Both the position numbers and the translations under genes were made by a program. Below are positions 15,264 to 21,832 of a stretch of 21,832 nucleotides of DNA, one piece after another (positions within the stretch are counted from its first letter, which is position 1; the number at the start of each line of letters is the position of its first letter). A model generated the notes under the pieces. The model was not told the origin of the DNA and did not search any database. It worked only from the letters and a program-made list of their open reading frames with translations. Source of the stretch: an uncultured Desulfuromonas sp. (GTDB taxonomy: Bacteria > Desulfobacterota > Desulfuromonadia > Desulfuromonadales > Trichloromonadaceae); assembly GCA_937982495.1 (NCBI GenBank), contig CALJLX010000473.1:1-21832 (forward strand), given 5' to 3'.

Positions 15264-15908
15264 ATGGCGGAAATCAGCGAAGCGACAACCTATCCGGTCA
15301 ATTCCCTCACGGGCTACCCGCGCAATCCCGCCACCGAACAGGAGCAGGGAGCCGGTGCAGACCGCCGCCGGGAAACCGGGGGTGGAGACGCTACCTCCTT
15401 CCCCTCTTCGGCCAAAGACAAGGTCAGCATTAGCCGCGAAGCGCAACAGATTCTGCAGCTGGCAAGCGCCGATCGCCGCGTTCGCGCTCACGAAGCCGCC
15501 CACTCCGCCGCCGGTGGACAATACGCCGGGGGACCGAGCTACAGCTACAAGCAGGGACCGGACGGCAAACGCTATGCGGTGGCCGGGGAAGTCCCCATCG
15601 ACATTTCGCCGGTTTCCGGCGATCCGGAAGCGAGCATCCAGAAGGCCCGGGTAGTACGCGCCGCCGCTCTCGCCCCAGCCGACCCCTCCCCGCAGGATCG
15701 GCAGGTCGCGGCGGCGGCGATGCGCATGGAAATGAAGGCCCAATCCGACCTGCAAGCCATGCGCCGTGAGGAAACATCCCAGAAAACCCAGGGACCGGAA
15801 AGTATCCGCGGCCGCGACGAAGGCAGCGAAACAACCGCCGCCACCGAGAAAGCTCCCCGGGAAAATTCACCGGAGACCCAGCCCCGCTCCATTCGCTTGT
15901 ACGCCTGA
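15264..15908 (+). CDS. Putative zinc metalloprotease, SprA-related/CJM1_0395-like family
   Basis: This is the only plus-strand gene in the window, 214 residues. A low-complexity N-terminus (1-55) leads to a conserved core at about 55-160. The core contains RVRAHEAAHSAAGGQYAGG, with the zinc-site motif H76-E-x-x-H80, then SYSYKQGPDGKRYAVAGEVPIDISP, with E109 a possible third ligand. An Ala/Gln/Met-rich helix follows. The tail (about 165-214) is disordered and charged. The core matches a widespread bacterial family annotated as putative metalloprotease, which has no firmly known substrate. No signal peptide is seen. The start at 15264 has AGGT upstream. Confidence 0.8.
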   Translation: MAEISEATTYPVNSLTGYPRNPATEQEQGAGADRRRETGGGDATSFPSSAKDKVSISREAQQILQLASADRRVRAHEAAHSAAGGQYAGGPSYSYKQGPDGKRYAVAGEVPIDISPVSGDPEASIQKARVVRAAALAPADPSPQDRQVAAAAMRMEMKAQSDLQAMRREETSQKTQGPESIRGRDEGSETTAATEKAPRENSPETQPRSIRLYA

Positions 15909-15931
15909 TCGAACCTTTTTCGCTCATAAAG

Positions 15932-15967
15932 AAACAGCCTGTCCGAAATCTTCCGGACAGGCTGTTT
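15932..15967. terminator. Shared bidirectional terminator between convergent genes
   Basis: AAACAGCCTGTCCG (15932-15945) and CGGACAGGCTGTTT (15954-15967) form a 14-bp stem with a small loop, with A-rich flank on one side and T-rich on the other for both strands. It lies between the plus-strand HEAAH gene and the minus-strand DUF4389 gene, so it can end both transcripts. Confidence 0.85.
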
Positions 15968-15974
15968 GCATTTC

Positions 15975-16529
15975 TCAGAACCGGGCTTCGGACTCCGGCG
16001 GCTCGATCTCCCCCGGGAAGCGGGTGAAGGGATAGGGCCGCTCGTTCTCATTGAGCGTCAGGTAGCGGATGACCCGATAGGCATAATCGGCGACCCGCGA
16101 ACCGAATTTGCGCAACGGTTCGCAGGGACTGCCGACCACCAGCAAATAGAGATACTGGCCCAGGACCGTCACCTGCACGACAAGCCGGAGAATCTCGAAA
16201 ACCAGCAGAAAGAGGATCGCATAAAGCAGGCGAAGAAGAATTTTCAAACGGCCCACGCCGGCAACGGCGACCGGCGCCCCGGCTTCCGTCTGATCGTTGG
16301 CGACGGCTCCCGATCCCGGGATGAACCAGCGCCCCTGCTCCTTGCGGGCATGGGGAATCTCCCCGTCGCGCAACAGCTTGCGCAGAGGCTCGCCGGGATT
16401 CTGCCCGTCATCCGGCAAGAGCCCGGCCTCGTTGAGCAGCCGGGCGGCATCGGCGACCGCCAGTCCTTCCAGGTCGTGCTTGCGCAGATAGTCGTCGATG
16501 AATCTGATGATTTCGTGCTGATCCGTCAT
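15975..16529 (-). CDS. DUF4389 membrane protein with N-terminal winged-helix-like domain
   Basis: A 184-residue protein. The C-terminal part (about 95-170) is DUF4389-like: a hydrophobic hairpin at about 97-133 (LLYAILFLLVFEILRLVVQV), then SPCEPLRKFGSRVADYAYRVIRYLTLNENERPYPF. The N-terminal part (1-72), with VADAARLLNEAGLLPD and IPHARKEQGRWFIPG, resembles a small helix-turn-helix with an excisionase-like wing; this is by eye only. The start at 16529 has GGGAGGG upstream. It follows the nitroreductase gene by 111 bp, a gap that contains a weak GC inverted repeat and no clear gene. The function is unknown. Confidence 0.8.
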   Translation of the reverse strand: MTDQHEIIRFIDDYLRKHDLEGLAVADAARLLNEAGLLPDDGQNPGEPLRKLLRDGEIPHARKEQGRWFIPGSGAVANDQTEAGAPVAVAGVGRLKILLRLLYAILFLLVFEILRLVVQVTVLGQYLYLLVVGSPCEPLRKFGSRVADYAYRVIRYLTLNENERPYPFTRFPGEIEPPESEARF

Positions 16530-16640
16530 GTTGCCCTCCCAGAAAAGAATGATATGCCGGCAAAACGGCCGGAACAGCATAGCGTCCCTGGTTAGTTATT
16601 TCAAACAAAGAGCGCGGCGGATCGACAAAATCAACGAAAA

Positions 16641-17186
16641 TTACCCCTGATCGCTCCAGGGCCGGCCGAAGCGATTCAAGGCCACACGATCGAAATGCAG
16701 GGTTTGACGCGGATGGGGAGCCTTCTCCTCGGCCGGGTAGCCGATCCCGACCATTGCCTCGACCTGAAAGGTCGCGGGCAGGCCGAGCAACTTCACCAGG
16801 TAGTCGTTGGCGCTGAAGGCGGCATCGTGACGGCGCGAGCGGATCTGCACCCAACAGCTCCCCAGCCCCAGGGAGGCGGCGGTCAGATGCAAAATGACCG
16901 AGGCGATGGAACAGTCCTCGACCCAGACATCGGAAAGGGAGGGATCGGCGCAGACGACGATGGCCAGGGGCGCCTCGGCGAGAAAAGCCGAACCGTGTTC
17001 CTTGGCCGCGCCCAGCTCTTTGAGCAGCGCCGGATCATCGACGACGACGAAATGCCAGGGATCGAATCCCCGGGAGGAGGGGGAACGGAGCATCGCCTCG
17101 ACCAGCTGGGCGGTCTTTTCCGGCGGCACCGGGGTCGGCTGGAATTTACGGATACTGCGGCGTTGCCGCAAGAGTTCGAGAAGCAT
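16641..17186 (-). CDS. Nitroreductase family flavoprotein
   Basis: A 181-residue FMN-dependent oxidoreductase of the nitroreductase fold, using NAD(P)H to reduce nitro, quinone or related compounds; the true substrate is unknown. Visible features are the N-terminal FMN-binding RRSIRKFQ, SPSSRGFDPWHFVVV, the helix DCSIASVILHLTAASLGLGSCWVQ, and the C-terminal AMVGIGYPAEEK. The start at 17186 is preceded by GAGGTG and gives the usual MLLELLRQRRSIRKF N-terminus, rather than the longer open frame. It lies 37 bp after the M48 gene and is probably in the same transcript. Confidence 0.93.
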   Translation of the reverse strand: MLLELLRQRRSIRKFQPTPVPPEKTAQLVEAMLRSPSSRGFDPWHFVVVDDPALLKELGAAKEHGSAFLAEAPLAIVVCADPSLSDVWVEDCSIASVILHLTAASLGLGSCWVQIRSRRHDAAFSANDYLVKLLGLPATFQVEAMVGIGYPAEEKAPHPRQTLHFDRVALNRFGRPWSDQG

Positions 17187-17223
17187 TGTCACCTCACTTG
17201 AAAGATAAATTCTAAAATCCTGT

Positions 17224-18768
17224 TCATTCGACAATTCTTGCCCGGACAACGGCCCCGCGCACGCCCTGTTGAACGGCCCGGTCGCTCAACGGACCGATCC
17301 CCGTCTTCACCCGCGCCCCCCGCCCGGGAGCCAGGGTTCCCGGCAGATCGAACTCGGCCTGCCGGCGGTTCCCCCCGGCATCGGCGTACTGCACCTGATA
17401 GCGGATGGCGGTCACCGGTAGGCCGGTGGGATTGGAAATCTCGGCGATCAGATAGCCGGAGGCGTCGCGCTTCAATGCCAGCTTCAGGTACTTTTGCGGA
17501 TTGTCCGCCAGGTCGAGGCGCGCCAGGGCTCCGGCGGCGGCCTTCCCCTCGGGGGAATTGGAACCGGCGGCGGCGGCGAAATATTGCTTCGCCTTGTTCC
17601 GGTCCCCTTGGGCCAGAGTCAATTCGCCGAGAGAGTTCAGAGCCGTCGCCGTCGGCAAAAGCTTCACGCTCTTTTCCAGATCGGCCCGGGCGGCGTCCGC
17701 CTGTCCCAGCTTCTCCCGCGCCAAACCGCGTTTGGCGTAAAAATGAAAATAGTCGCCGTTGCGCGCCAGAGCGTTATTGTAGCTCGCTTCCGCCTCCCGA
17801 TAACGCCCCTGGGCGAACTGGGCATCACCGCGCAAGGCATGAAACAATCCCTCCCGGGACTCGACCTGCAAGGCCTTTTCGGCCAGGGCCAGCGCCTGGG
17901 CCGGCTGCTTTTTTTGCAGCGCTTCCCGCCCCTGATCGTGAGCGGCGTAGGCTTCGCGGCTTTTGAGCAAACCGGCGATCTTTTGCCGATAGCGGTCATC
18001 CCCGCGGTCGCCGCCGGGCGGAAATTCCTTGAGGGATTCGCGATTGGCCAGCACCCGCTCCATCGACGGCGGATGGCTGGAAAAAAGCCCCGAGAGCCAG
18101 TCCTGATTACGCCCTTCGGACAGGCGCACGAAGGTTTCCTGCAAATTGACCGCGGCTTGTGTATCGTAACCGGCCTTGTACAGATATTTCATGCCGTAAT
18201 AGTCGGCTTCCCGTTCGGCATCGCGGCTGTATTTCTGGCCGATCATCTGGCTCGCCGCCGCCGCGCCCCCCACCGCCAGATTGGCGAACTCGCTGTTGGC
18301 CGAGGCGATCTGGGTGGCGAGCACCACCCCCTGCATCAGCATGCCGCGCTCCATCCCCTTGGCGCCGTGCCGGGCCGCCGCGTGGACAATTTCGTGGCCG
18401 AGCACCGCCGCCAGTTCCGCCTCGCTCTTCAACTCGACCAGCAGCCCACGATTGATGGCGATCTTCCCTCCCGGCAGCGCCCAGGCATTGGGGGTCGAAT
18501 CGTTGATCACGGTGAATTCGTAAGGCAGTCCCCGGTCGCTCACCGCCGCCAGGCGTTTACCGACACCGGCGACATAGGCGGTCAACTCGGGATCGACGGT
18601 GTAGTCCCCCCCCTGCATCTGGCGGCTCGGGGCGTACTGCTCGGCGCCGAGGTTGATCTCGGTCGTCTCCGGCACCAGCCGCAGTTCGTTCTTGCCGGTG
18701 ACCGGGTTGACGGCGCAACCGGTCAACATCGCGACGAAAATCAGTACAAGGATAAGATACTTGGACAT
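17224..18768 (-). CDS. Lipoprotein M48 zinc metalloprotease with TPR tail (BepA-like)
   Basis: A 514-residue exported lipoprotein protease. The signal peptide ends in lipobox LTGC with lipidated C18. The M48 domain (about 40-245) carries the zinc motif H125-E126-x-x-H129 (GHEIVHAAARH), with the third ligand E187 in READYYGMKYL. A TPR region at about 275-400 follows (for example AQFAQGRYREAEASYNNAL), then a beta-rich C-terminal domain at about 425-514. Related proteases (BepA/LoiP type) remove misfolded outer-membrane proteins, so envelope quality control is a reasonable inference. The start at 18768 gives the lipoprotein signal. A terminator-like hairpin sits only 19 bases upstream. Confidence 0.92.
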   Translation of the reverse strand: MSKYLILVLIFVAMLTGCAVNPVTGKNELRLVPETTEINLGAEQYAPSRQMQGGDYTVDPELTAYVAGVGKRLAAVSDRGLPYEFTVINDSTPNAWALPGGKIAINRGLLVELKSEAELAAVLGHEIVHAAARHGAKGMERGMLMQGVVLATQIASANSEFANLAVGGAAAASQMIGQKYSRDAEREADYYGMKYLYKAGYDTQAAVNLQETFVRLSEGRNQDWLSGLFSSHPPSMERVLANRESLKEFPPGGDRGDDRYRQKIAGLLKSREAYAAHDQGREALQKKQPAQALALAEKALQVESREGLFHALRGDAQFAQGRYREAEASYNNALARNGDYFHFYAKRGLAREKLGQADAARADLEKSVKLLPTATALNSLGELTLAQGDRNKAKQYFAAAAGSNSPEGKAAAGALARLDLADNPQKYLKLALKRDASGYLIAEISNPTGLPVTAIRYQVQYADAGGNRRQAEFDLPGTLAPGRGARVKTGIGPLSDRAVQQGVRGAVVRARIVE

Positions 18769-18786
18769 GGCCACCCCCACGCGCGG

Positions 18787-18825
18787 CAAAAACACATCTT
18801 CGGATTAGAAATCTTAAGATGTGTT
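18787..18825 (-). terminator. Rho-independent terminator or attenuator upstream of the M48 gene
   Basis: On the minus strand AACACATCTT and AAGATGTGTT form a 10-bp stem around a 15-base loop, and the descending arm runs into TTTTTG. It follows the second zinc-ribbon gene, so it should end the ABC operon. It is so close to the M48 start that it may also be part of the M48 leader. Confidence 0.7.
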
Positions 18826-18878
18826 ACCACAGCCGGGGGGCTATTTCAAGGGATGCGACCAAAGAGACGTGAGGAGGA

Positions 18879-19163
18879 TCAGCAGTGGCGGGAGGCGCCG
18901 CAGACGGGGCAGTAGCTCCAGTCTTCGGCAAGCGGCGTGCCGCAAGAGCAGCGGGAAGCGGCACGCCGCCGGGACCGGCGCCACTTGAGGAGGCCGATGA
19001 AGAGCAGCAAGAGAGGGAGCAGAAGGAGCATGCTTAGTTCGAAAGGACCGAACAGACCGAAGCCGCGCAGGGTACAGCGTCCCCGACAATAGCCTTGATA
19101 GTTGTAGGCGAAGACCGCCAGGGCCGCGCCAATCAGGGTCAGGGGGATAAGGAAACGTTTCAC
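18879..19163 (-). CDS. Small two-helix membrane protein with C-terminal zinc ribbon
   Basis: A 94-residue protein starting at GTG 19163, preceded by GGAG at 7 bases. The GTGA overlap with the stop of the upstream zinc-ribbon gene supports this start. It has two transmembrane helices (about 4-20 and 44-60). The loop between them carries C26 and C30 (YCRGRC). After a very basic stretch (WRRSRRRAAS) comes a zinc ribbon with C72/C74 and C85-x2-C88, and a last C94. The basic stretch suggests that the ribbon faces the cytoplasm and the CxxxC loop faces the periplasm. The function is unknown; it is the last gene of the ABC operon. Confidence 0.75.
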   Translation of the reverse strand: MKRFLIPLTLIGAALAVFAYNYQGYCRGRCTLRGFGLFGPFELSMLLLLPLLLLFIGLLKWRRSRRRAASRCSCGTPLAEDWSYCPVCGASRHC

Positions 19164-19411
19164 CGGCGCTCTCCGGAACGTCCGCAAAAGGGACAGAAAC
19201 GATGGCCAAGTCCGTGCCTCCGGCCGCAGCCCGAACAGACTTCCCGCAATAACGTCCGGCACTGGGGGCAGATCAGCCAGTCCCCCGCCACCGTCCGGGC
19301 GCAGCCGGGGCAGGATTCGGTCGGCGGCGGCAACGGCTCGCGGCCTTTCTCCGCCTCGACCAGCAGGGCATAGAGCAGAAGACCGAGGAGTATGAGCAAC
19401 AGCAGGAGCAT
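19160..19411 (-). CDS. Membrane-anchored double zinc-ribbon protein
   Basis: An 83-residue protein with one N-terminal hydrophobic helix (2-18, nearly all Leu/Ile) followed by two zinc ribbons. The first uses C34-x2-C37 and C48-x2-C51; the second uses C59-x2-C62 and C73-x2-C76. AGGA lies upstream of the ATG. It starts 9 bp after the ABC ATPase gene and overlaps the next small gene by four bases, so it belongs to the same operon. No enzymatic motif is present; a metal-binding or protein-docking role is an inference. Confidence 0.8.
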   Translation of the reverse strand: MLLLLLILLGLLLYALLVEAEKGREPLPPPTESCPGCARTVAGDWLICPQCRTLLREVCSGCGRRHGLGHRFCPFCGRSGERR

Positions 19412-19420
19412 GGGACGATC

Positions 19421-20110
19421 CTAGGCGGCGGGCGCAAGGCTTTCCCCGGCCACCCGGCCGTCACGCAACAGCAGGGTGCGGTGAAAGTTCCCCCGCGTTT
19501 CCGGGTTGTGGGTGACCATGACGATGGTCTGGCCTTCGCGGTTGAGTTCGGCGAAGAGTTCCATGATCGACGCGGCGGTGGCCGTGTCGAGGCTGCCGGT
19601 CGGCTCGTCCGCCAGAATCAGCGGCGGCCGGTTGACCAGGGCCCGGGCGATGGCCACCCGCTCCTGTTCGCCGCCGGAAAGCTCCCCGGGCAGATGCCCG
19701 GCGCGCGCTTTCAGCCCGACCCGTTCCAGTACCTGATGGGCCCGCTCCCGTTTCTCGCCGTTCGCCAGCTTCTTCACCGCCAAGGGGAGCATGACGTTTT
19801 CCAGGGCGGTCAGGTAAGGCACCAGATTGAAGGATTGAAAGACGAACCCGAGATATTCGCGGCGGAAGTCGGCGAGCTGTTCGGCCGGAAGGCGAAAGAT
19901 GTCGATGCCGTCGACCCGGATGGTTCCGGCCGTGGGGTGGCACAGCCCCCCGATCAGCGAGAGAAAAGTGCTCTTGCCCGAGCCGGAAGGCCCCATGACG
20001 CCGAGAAAAGTGCCCTCGTCGATGCTCAGGTCGATGCCGTCGAGGGCCGCGACCACGGCGGCCCGGCTCGGGTAGTGTTTGCTCAATCCATTGATTTCGA
20101 TAAAGGCCAT
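19421..20110 (-). CDS. ABC transporter ATP-binding protein, MacB/LolD type
   Basis: A 229-residue ATPase of the MacB/LolD/FtsE class. It shows Walker A GPSGSGKST (40-48), Q-loop Q92 (FVFQSFNLVPYLTALENV), signature LSGGE (144-148), Walker B LILADEP (164-170) with the catalytic E169, D-loop SLD and H-loop H201 (VTHN). GAGG lies 8 bases before the ATG. It starts 30 bp after the permease gene. ATPases of this class power conformational change in FtsX-like permeases at the inner membrane, often without moving a substrate through the membrane. The substrate here is not known; the FtrD-like neighbour points to iron or redox. Confidence 0.94.
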   Translation of the reverse strand: MAFIEINGLSKHYPSRAAVVAALDGIDLSIDEGTFLGVMGPSGSGKSTFLSLIGGLCHPTAGTIRVDGIDIFRLPAEQLADFRREYLGFVFQSFNLVPYLTALENVMLPLAVKKLANGEKRERAHQVLERVGLKARAGHLPGELSGGEQERVAIARALVNRPPLILADEPTGSLDTATAASIMELFAELNREGQTIVMVTHNPETRGNFHRTLLLRDGRVAGESLAPAA

Positions 20111-20140
20111 GACTGCATCCTCAAAAAACAGAGATGAAAT

Positions 20141-21298
20141 TTACAAGGTCCGCAGCGCCGTCGTCGGATCGAGGCGGCTGGCGTGCAGGGCCGGATAAAG
20201 GGAGGCCAGGGTGCCGACCAGCAGCGCCAGCAGCAGGGAACCGGCCGCCAACGTCCCATCCCAAACCAGCTGGGCGTGAGCTTCCGCCAGCATCGGCAAA
20301 AGCAGGCCCGTGGCCAGCATCCCGGCGAAATAGCCGAGCACCCCGGCCAGCAGGCTGACCGTCGCCGCTTCGGTGAGAATCAGCCGGGCGACATGGGCGC
20401 GGCGGAACCCCAGGGCGCGAAAGATGCCGATTTCGCGGGTACGCTCGTTGACCGAGCCCATCATGGTGACAAAGACCACCAGGGCGCCGATGAGGATCAC
20501 CACCACCGCCACGCCGAAGGCAAAGACCTGAAACTGCTCGATGGCGTGCATGCGGCTCTTCACCACCTGCTGGATGGCCCCGACCCTGGCCTCGGGCAGG
20601 GCGGCGGCGAGCTGCTCGACCATCTCCTCCACCGGACAGTCGCCGCAGAGGGCGGCCACTTCCACCAGCGACACCAAACCCGGCTTGTCGAGCAGAATTT
20701 GCGCCGTCGCCATCGCGGCGATGAGCAGATCGTCGTCCTGGGAACCCGTTTCCCGCAGAATGCCGGTCACCGTGAAGGGAAACTCCTCGATCTCGACCGA
20801 ATCCCCCGGTTTCAATCCCAGCCGCCGGGCCACCGAACTGCCGGCGACCAGTTCGTTCCGTTCCACCAGCGGCCGCCCGTCGATGCTCCACCAGCGCTTG
20901 AGGTGGAACTCCCGGTCCGCCGCCACCCCCATGAGCATCACCCGCTCGCCCTTGACCTCGACGGCGCCGAGCACCTTGGGGGCGACGGCGGCGATATTGC
21001 GCCGGTTGGGGATGGTCTCGATGCGGGCGAGATCGGCCTCGGGGATCTCCCGGGGATCGACGCTCACCCCGCCGAGGGTGATGCCGCCGTAGGAGAGGGA
21101 AAGCTCATCGGTCTTTGGGGTGATGAGGATATTCGCCCCGAAATTCTCCATCTGGTGTTGAACTTCGGCGGTCATCGCCGCCGACAGGGAAAGCATGGTC
21201 ACCACCGTGGCGATGCCGATGAGCAGTCCGGCCAGCAAAAAAGCCAGCCGCGCCTTGCGTCGGCGCAGGTTGTTGAAGGCGATGGTCCGCAGTTTCAT
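20141..21298 (-). CDS. ABC transporter permease, MacB/FtsX family, with periplasmic CxxC
   Basis: A 385-residue four-helix permease: helix 1 at about 17-39, a large periplasmic MacB_PCD-type domain at about 40-255, then the FtsX domain with helices at about 258-280, 307-335 and 347-370. The conserved cytoplasmic loop GSVNERTREIGIFRALGF (281-298) is the coupling helix to the ATPase. The periplasmic domain carries a C218-x2-C221 pair (LCGDCPVEE), unusual for ordinary MacB proteins and a possible metal- or redox-active site. The gene starts 5 bases after the FtrD-like gene stops, so the two are co-transcribed. Confidence 0.93.
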   Translation of the reverse strand: MKLRTIAFNNLRRRKARLAFLLAGLLIGIATVVTMLSLSAAMTAEVQHQMENFGANILITPKTDELSLSYGGITLGGVSVDPREIPEADLARIETIPNRRNIAAVAPKVLGAVEVKGERVMLMGVAADREFHLKRWWSIDGRPLVERNELVAGSSVARRLGLKPGDSVEIEEFPFTVTGILRETGSQDDDLLIAAMATAQILLDKPGLVSLVEVAALCGDCPVEEMVEQLAAALPEARVGAIQQVVKSRMHAIEQFQVFAFGVAVVVILIGALVVFVTMMGSVNERTREIGIFRALGFRRAHVARLILTEAATVSLLAGVLGYFAGMLATGLLLPMLAEAHAQLVWDGTLAAGSLLLALLVGTLASLYPALHASRLDPTTALRTL

Positions 21299-21303
21299 GG
21301 AAA

Positions 21304-21816
21304 TCAGATCCCTTCGAAATAACGAGCGCCCTGGAGCAGATCCGCCTCGCGGATGAGTAACCGGCCGTCGCTTTCGCGCCGTTCGAGGGGAGCCGGATTA
21401 CATCCCCCCTTGACCTCGTTGATGAGGTTGGAGTGGAAGCGCTGACCGCAGTTGACGCAGACCATCTCATCCCCTTCCTGACGGTAGCCCTGCTTGTCCC
21501 GGTAGCAGACGTCGCAGGCGTCGAAGGCGGCGCGCATCACTCCGTCCCGGCTTTTCAGCACAAAAAAGTCGATGCTCGTCTCCCCATTTTTGTAGCTGAA
21601 AAAATGCGCCCGGCCGTCATCGACCTGCTGCAGGGGGATGGCCGCCTGCCCGTCGATAACCCTCACCGCCGGATACTTAGTGCCGCCCGAGGCCGAAAAT
21701 TTCCAGGTCAGCAGACCAGTACCAGCCAGCAGGAAGATCCCGATCGCCAGCAGCGGCAACCAACTCTTCTTTTTCGCTCCCTCGAACTGGGCGCGTTTTG
21801 TTTCACGATCGGACAT
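21304..21816 (-). CDS. DUF2318 / FtrD-like membrane-anchored cysteine protein
   Basis: A 170-residue protein with one N-terminal transmembrane helix at about 19-37 and a periplasmic domain. The domain carries C101-D-V-C104, C120-V-N-C123 and C139 in KGGCNPAPLE. The pattern FDACDVCY..GD.MVCVNCGQRF..INEVKGGCNPAPL is the signature of the DUF2318 family, described as membrane iron-sulfur FtrD-like proteins. These occur with FTR1/P19-type iron uptake genes. GGAGGAAA lies before the ATG at 21816; a GTG-type extension upstream is not needed. It is the first visible gene of the operon, and the window ends 16 bp upstream, so earlier genes may be missing. Confidence 0.9.
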   Translation of the reverse strand: MSDRETKRAQFEGAKKKSWLPLLAIGIFLLAGTGLLTWKFSASGGTKYPAVRVIDGQAAIPLQQVDDGRAHFFSYKNGETSIDFFVLKSRDGVMRAAFDACDVCYRDKQGYRQEGDEMVCVNCGQRFHSNLINEVKGGCNPAPLERRESDGRLLIREADLLQGARYFEGI

Positions 21817-21832
21817 GCGTTTCCTCCACAAA

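Noticed and set aside
17494..18915. A 473-codon open frame on the plus strand opposite the M48 protease
   Set aside because: The minus strand encodes a lipoprotein signal, HExxH motif and TPRs. The plus frame has none, and it runs through the terminator hairpin.
1..21832. CRISPR arrays, tRNA or rRNA genes, insertion sequences, prophage
   Set aside because: I saw no regularly spaced repeats, no tRNA- or rRNA-like sequence, and no transposase or phage protein among the readable frames.

Overview
The window reads as an ordinary chromosomal segment from a GC-rich deltaproteobacterial-type Gram-negative, most likely a member of the Desulfuromonadia (Geobacter/Desulfuromonas/Pelobacter relatives). 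The basis is the gene order: a pilMNOPQ type IV pilus operon runs into aroC-aroK-aroB, then aroQ, a pepP-type peptidase and accB-accC. I associate this order with that group from memory and could not search for it. Outer-membrane secretin and lipoprotein genes confirm a Gram-negative envelope. All genes but one lie on the minus strand, so the window is best read from right to left. No rRNA, tRNA, CRISPR array, insertion sequence or prophage was seen.

Right part (about 21.8 to 16.0 kb). A compact operon encodes a membrane-anchored FtrD-like (DUF2318) cysteine protein, a MacB/FtsX-type ABC permease, its ATPase, and two tiny membrane-anchored zinc-ribbon proteins. This resembles iron-transport accessory clusters and is the least understood module here. 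After a strong hairpin come a lipoprotein M48 metalloprotease with a TPR tail, a nitroreductase and a DUF4389 membrane protein with an unusual N-terminal domain.

Middle (about 15.9 to 13.0 kb). The only plus-strand gene encodes a small HEAAH-motif putative metalloprotease. It converges on the DUF4389 gene at a shared bidirectional terminator. Divergent from it is an HDOD-domain gene followed closely by the prepilin peptidase gene (pilD). A 65-residue XRE regulator gene follows, with a promoter-like sequence enclosed by a 9-bp inverted repeat.

Left-middle (12.9 to 7.9 kb). The pilMNOPQ operon is tightly packed, with overlapping or near-touching genes. Just upstream of pilM, between it and the XRE gene, lies a full-consensus sigma-54 (-24/-12) promoter. 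After pilQ is a perfect 40-bp palindrome that looks like a terminator but sits only 24 bp from aroC.

Left (7.8 kb to the edge). A long colinear run makes shikimate-pathway enzymes (chorismate synthase, shikimate kinase, dehydroquinate synthase, type II dehydroquinase). Inserted in it is a translationally coupled TPR/Roadblock pair. It continues with an Xaa-Pro-type aminopeptidase, the biotin carrier protein and biotin carboxylase of acetyl-CoA carboxylase, and the start of a lipoate ligase/octanoyltransferase-family gene cut by the window edge. Pilus assembly, aromatic synthesis and fatty-acid/lipoyl synthesis are thus neighbours, but only the pil genes and the aro genes form obvious functional units.
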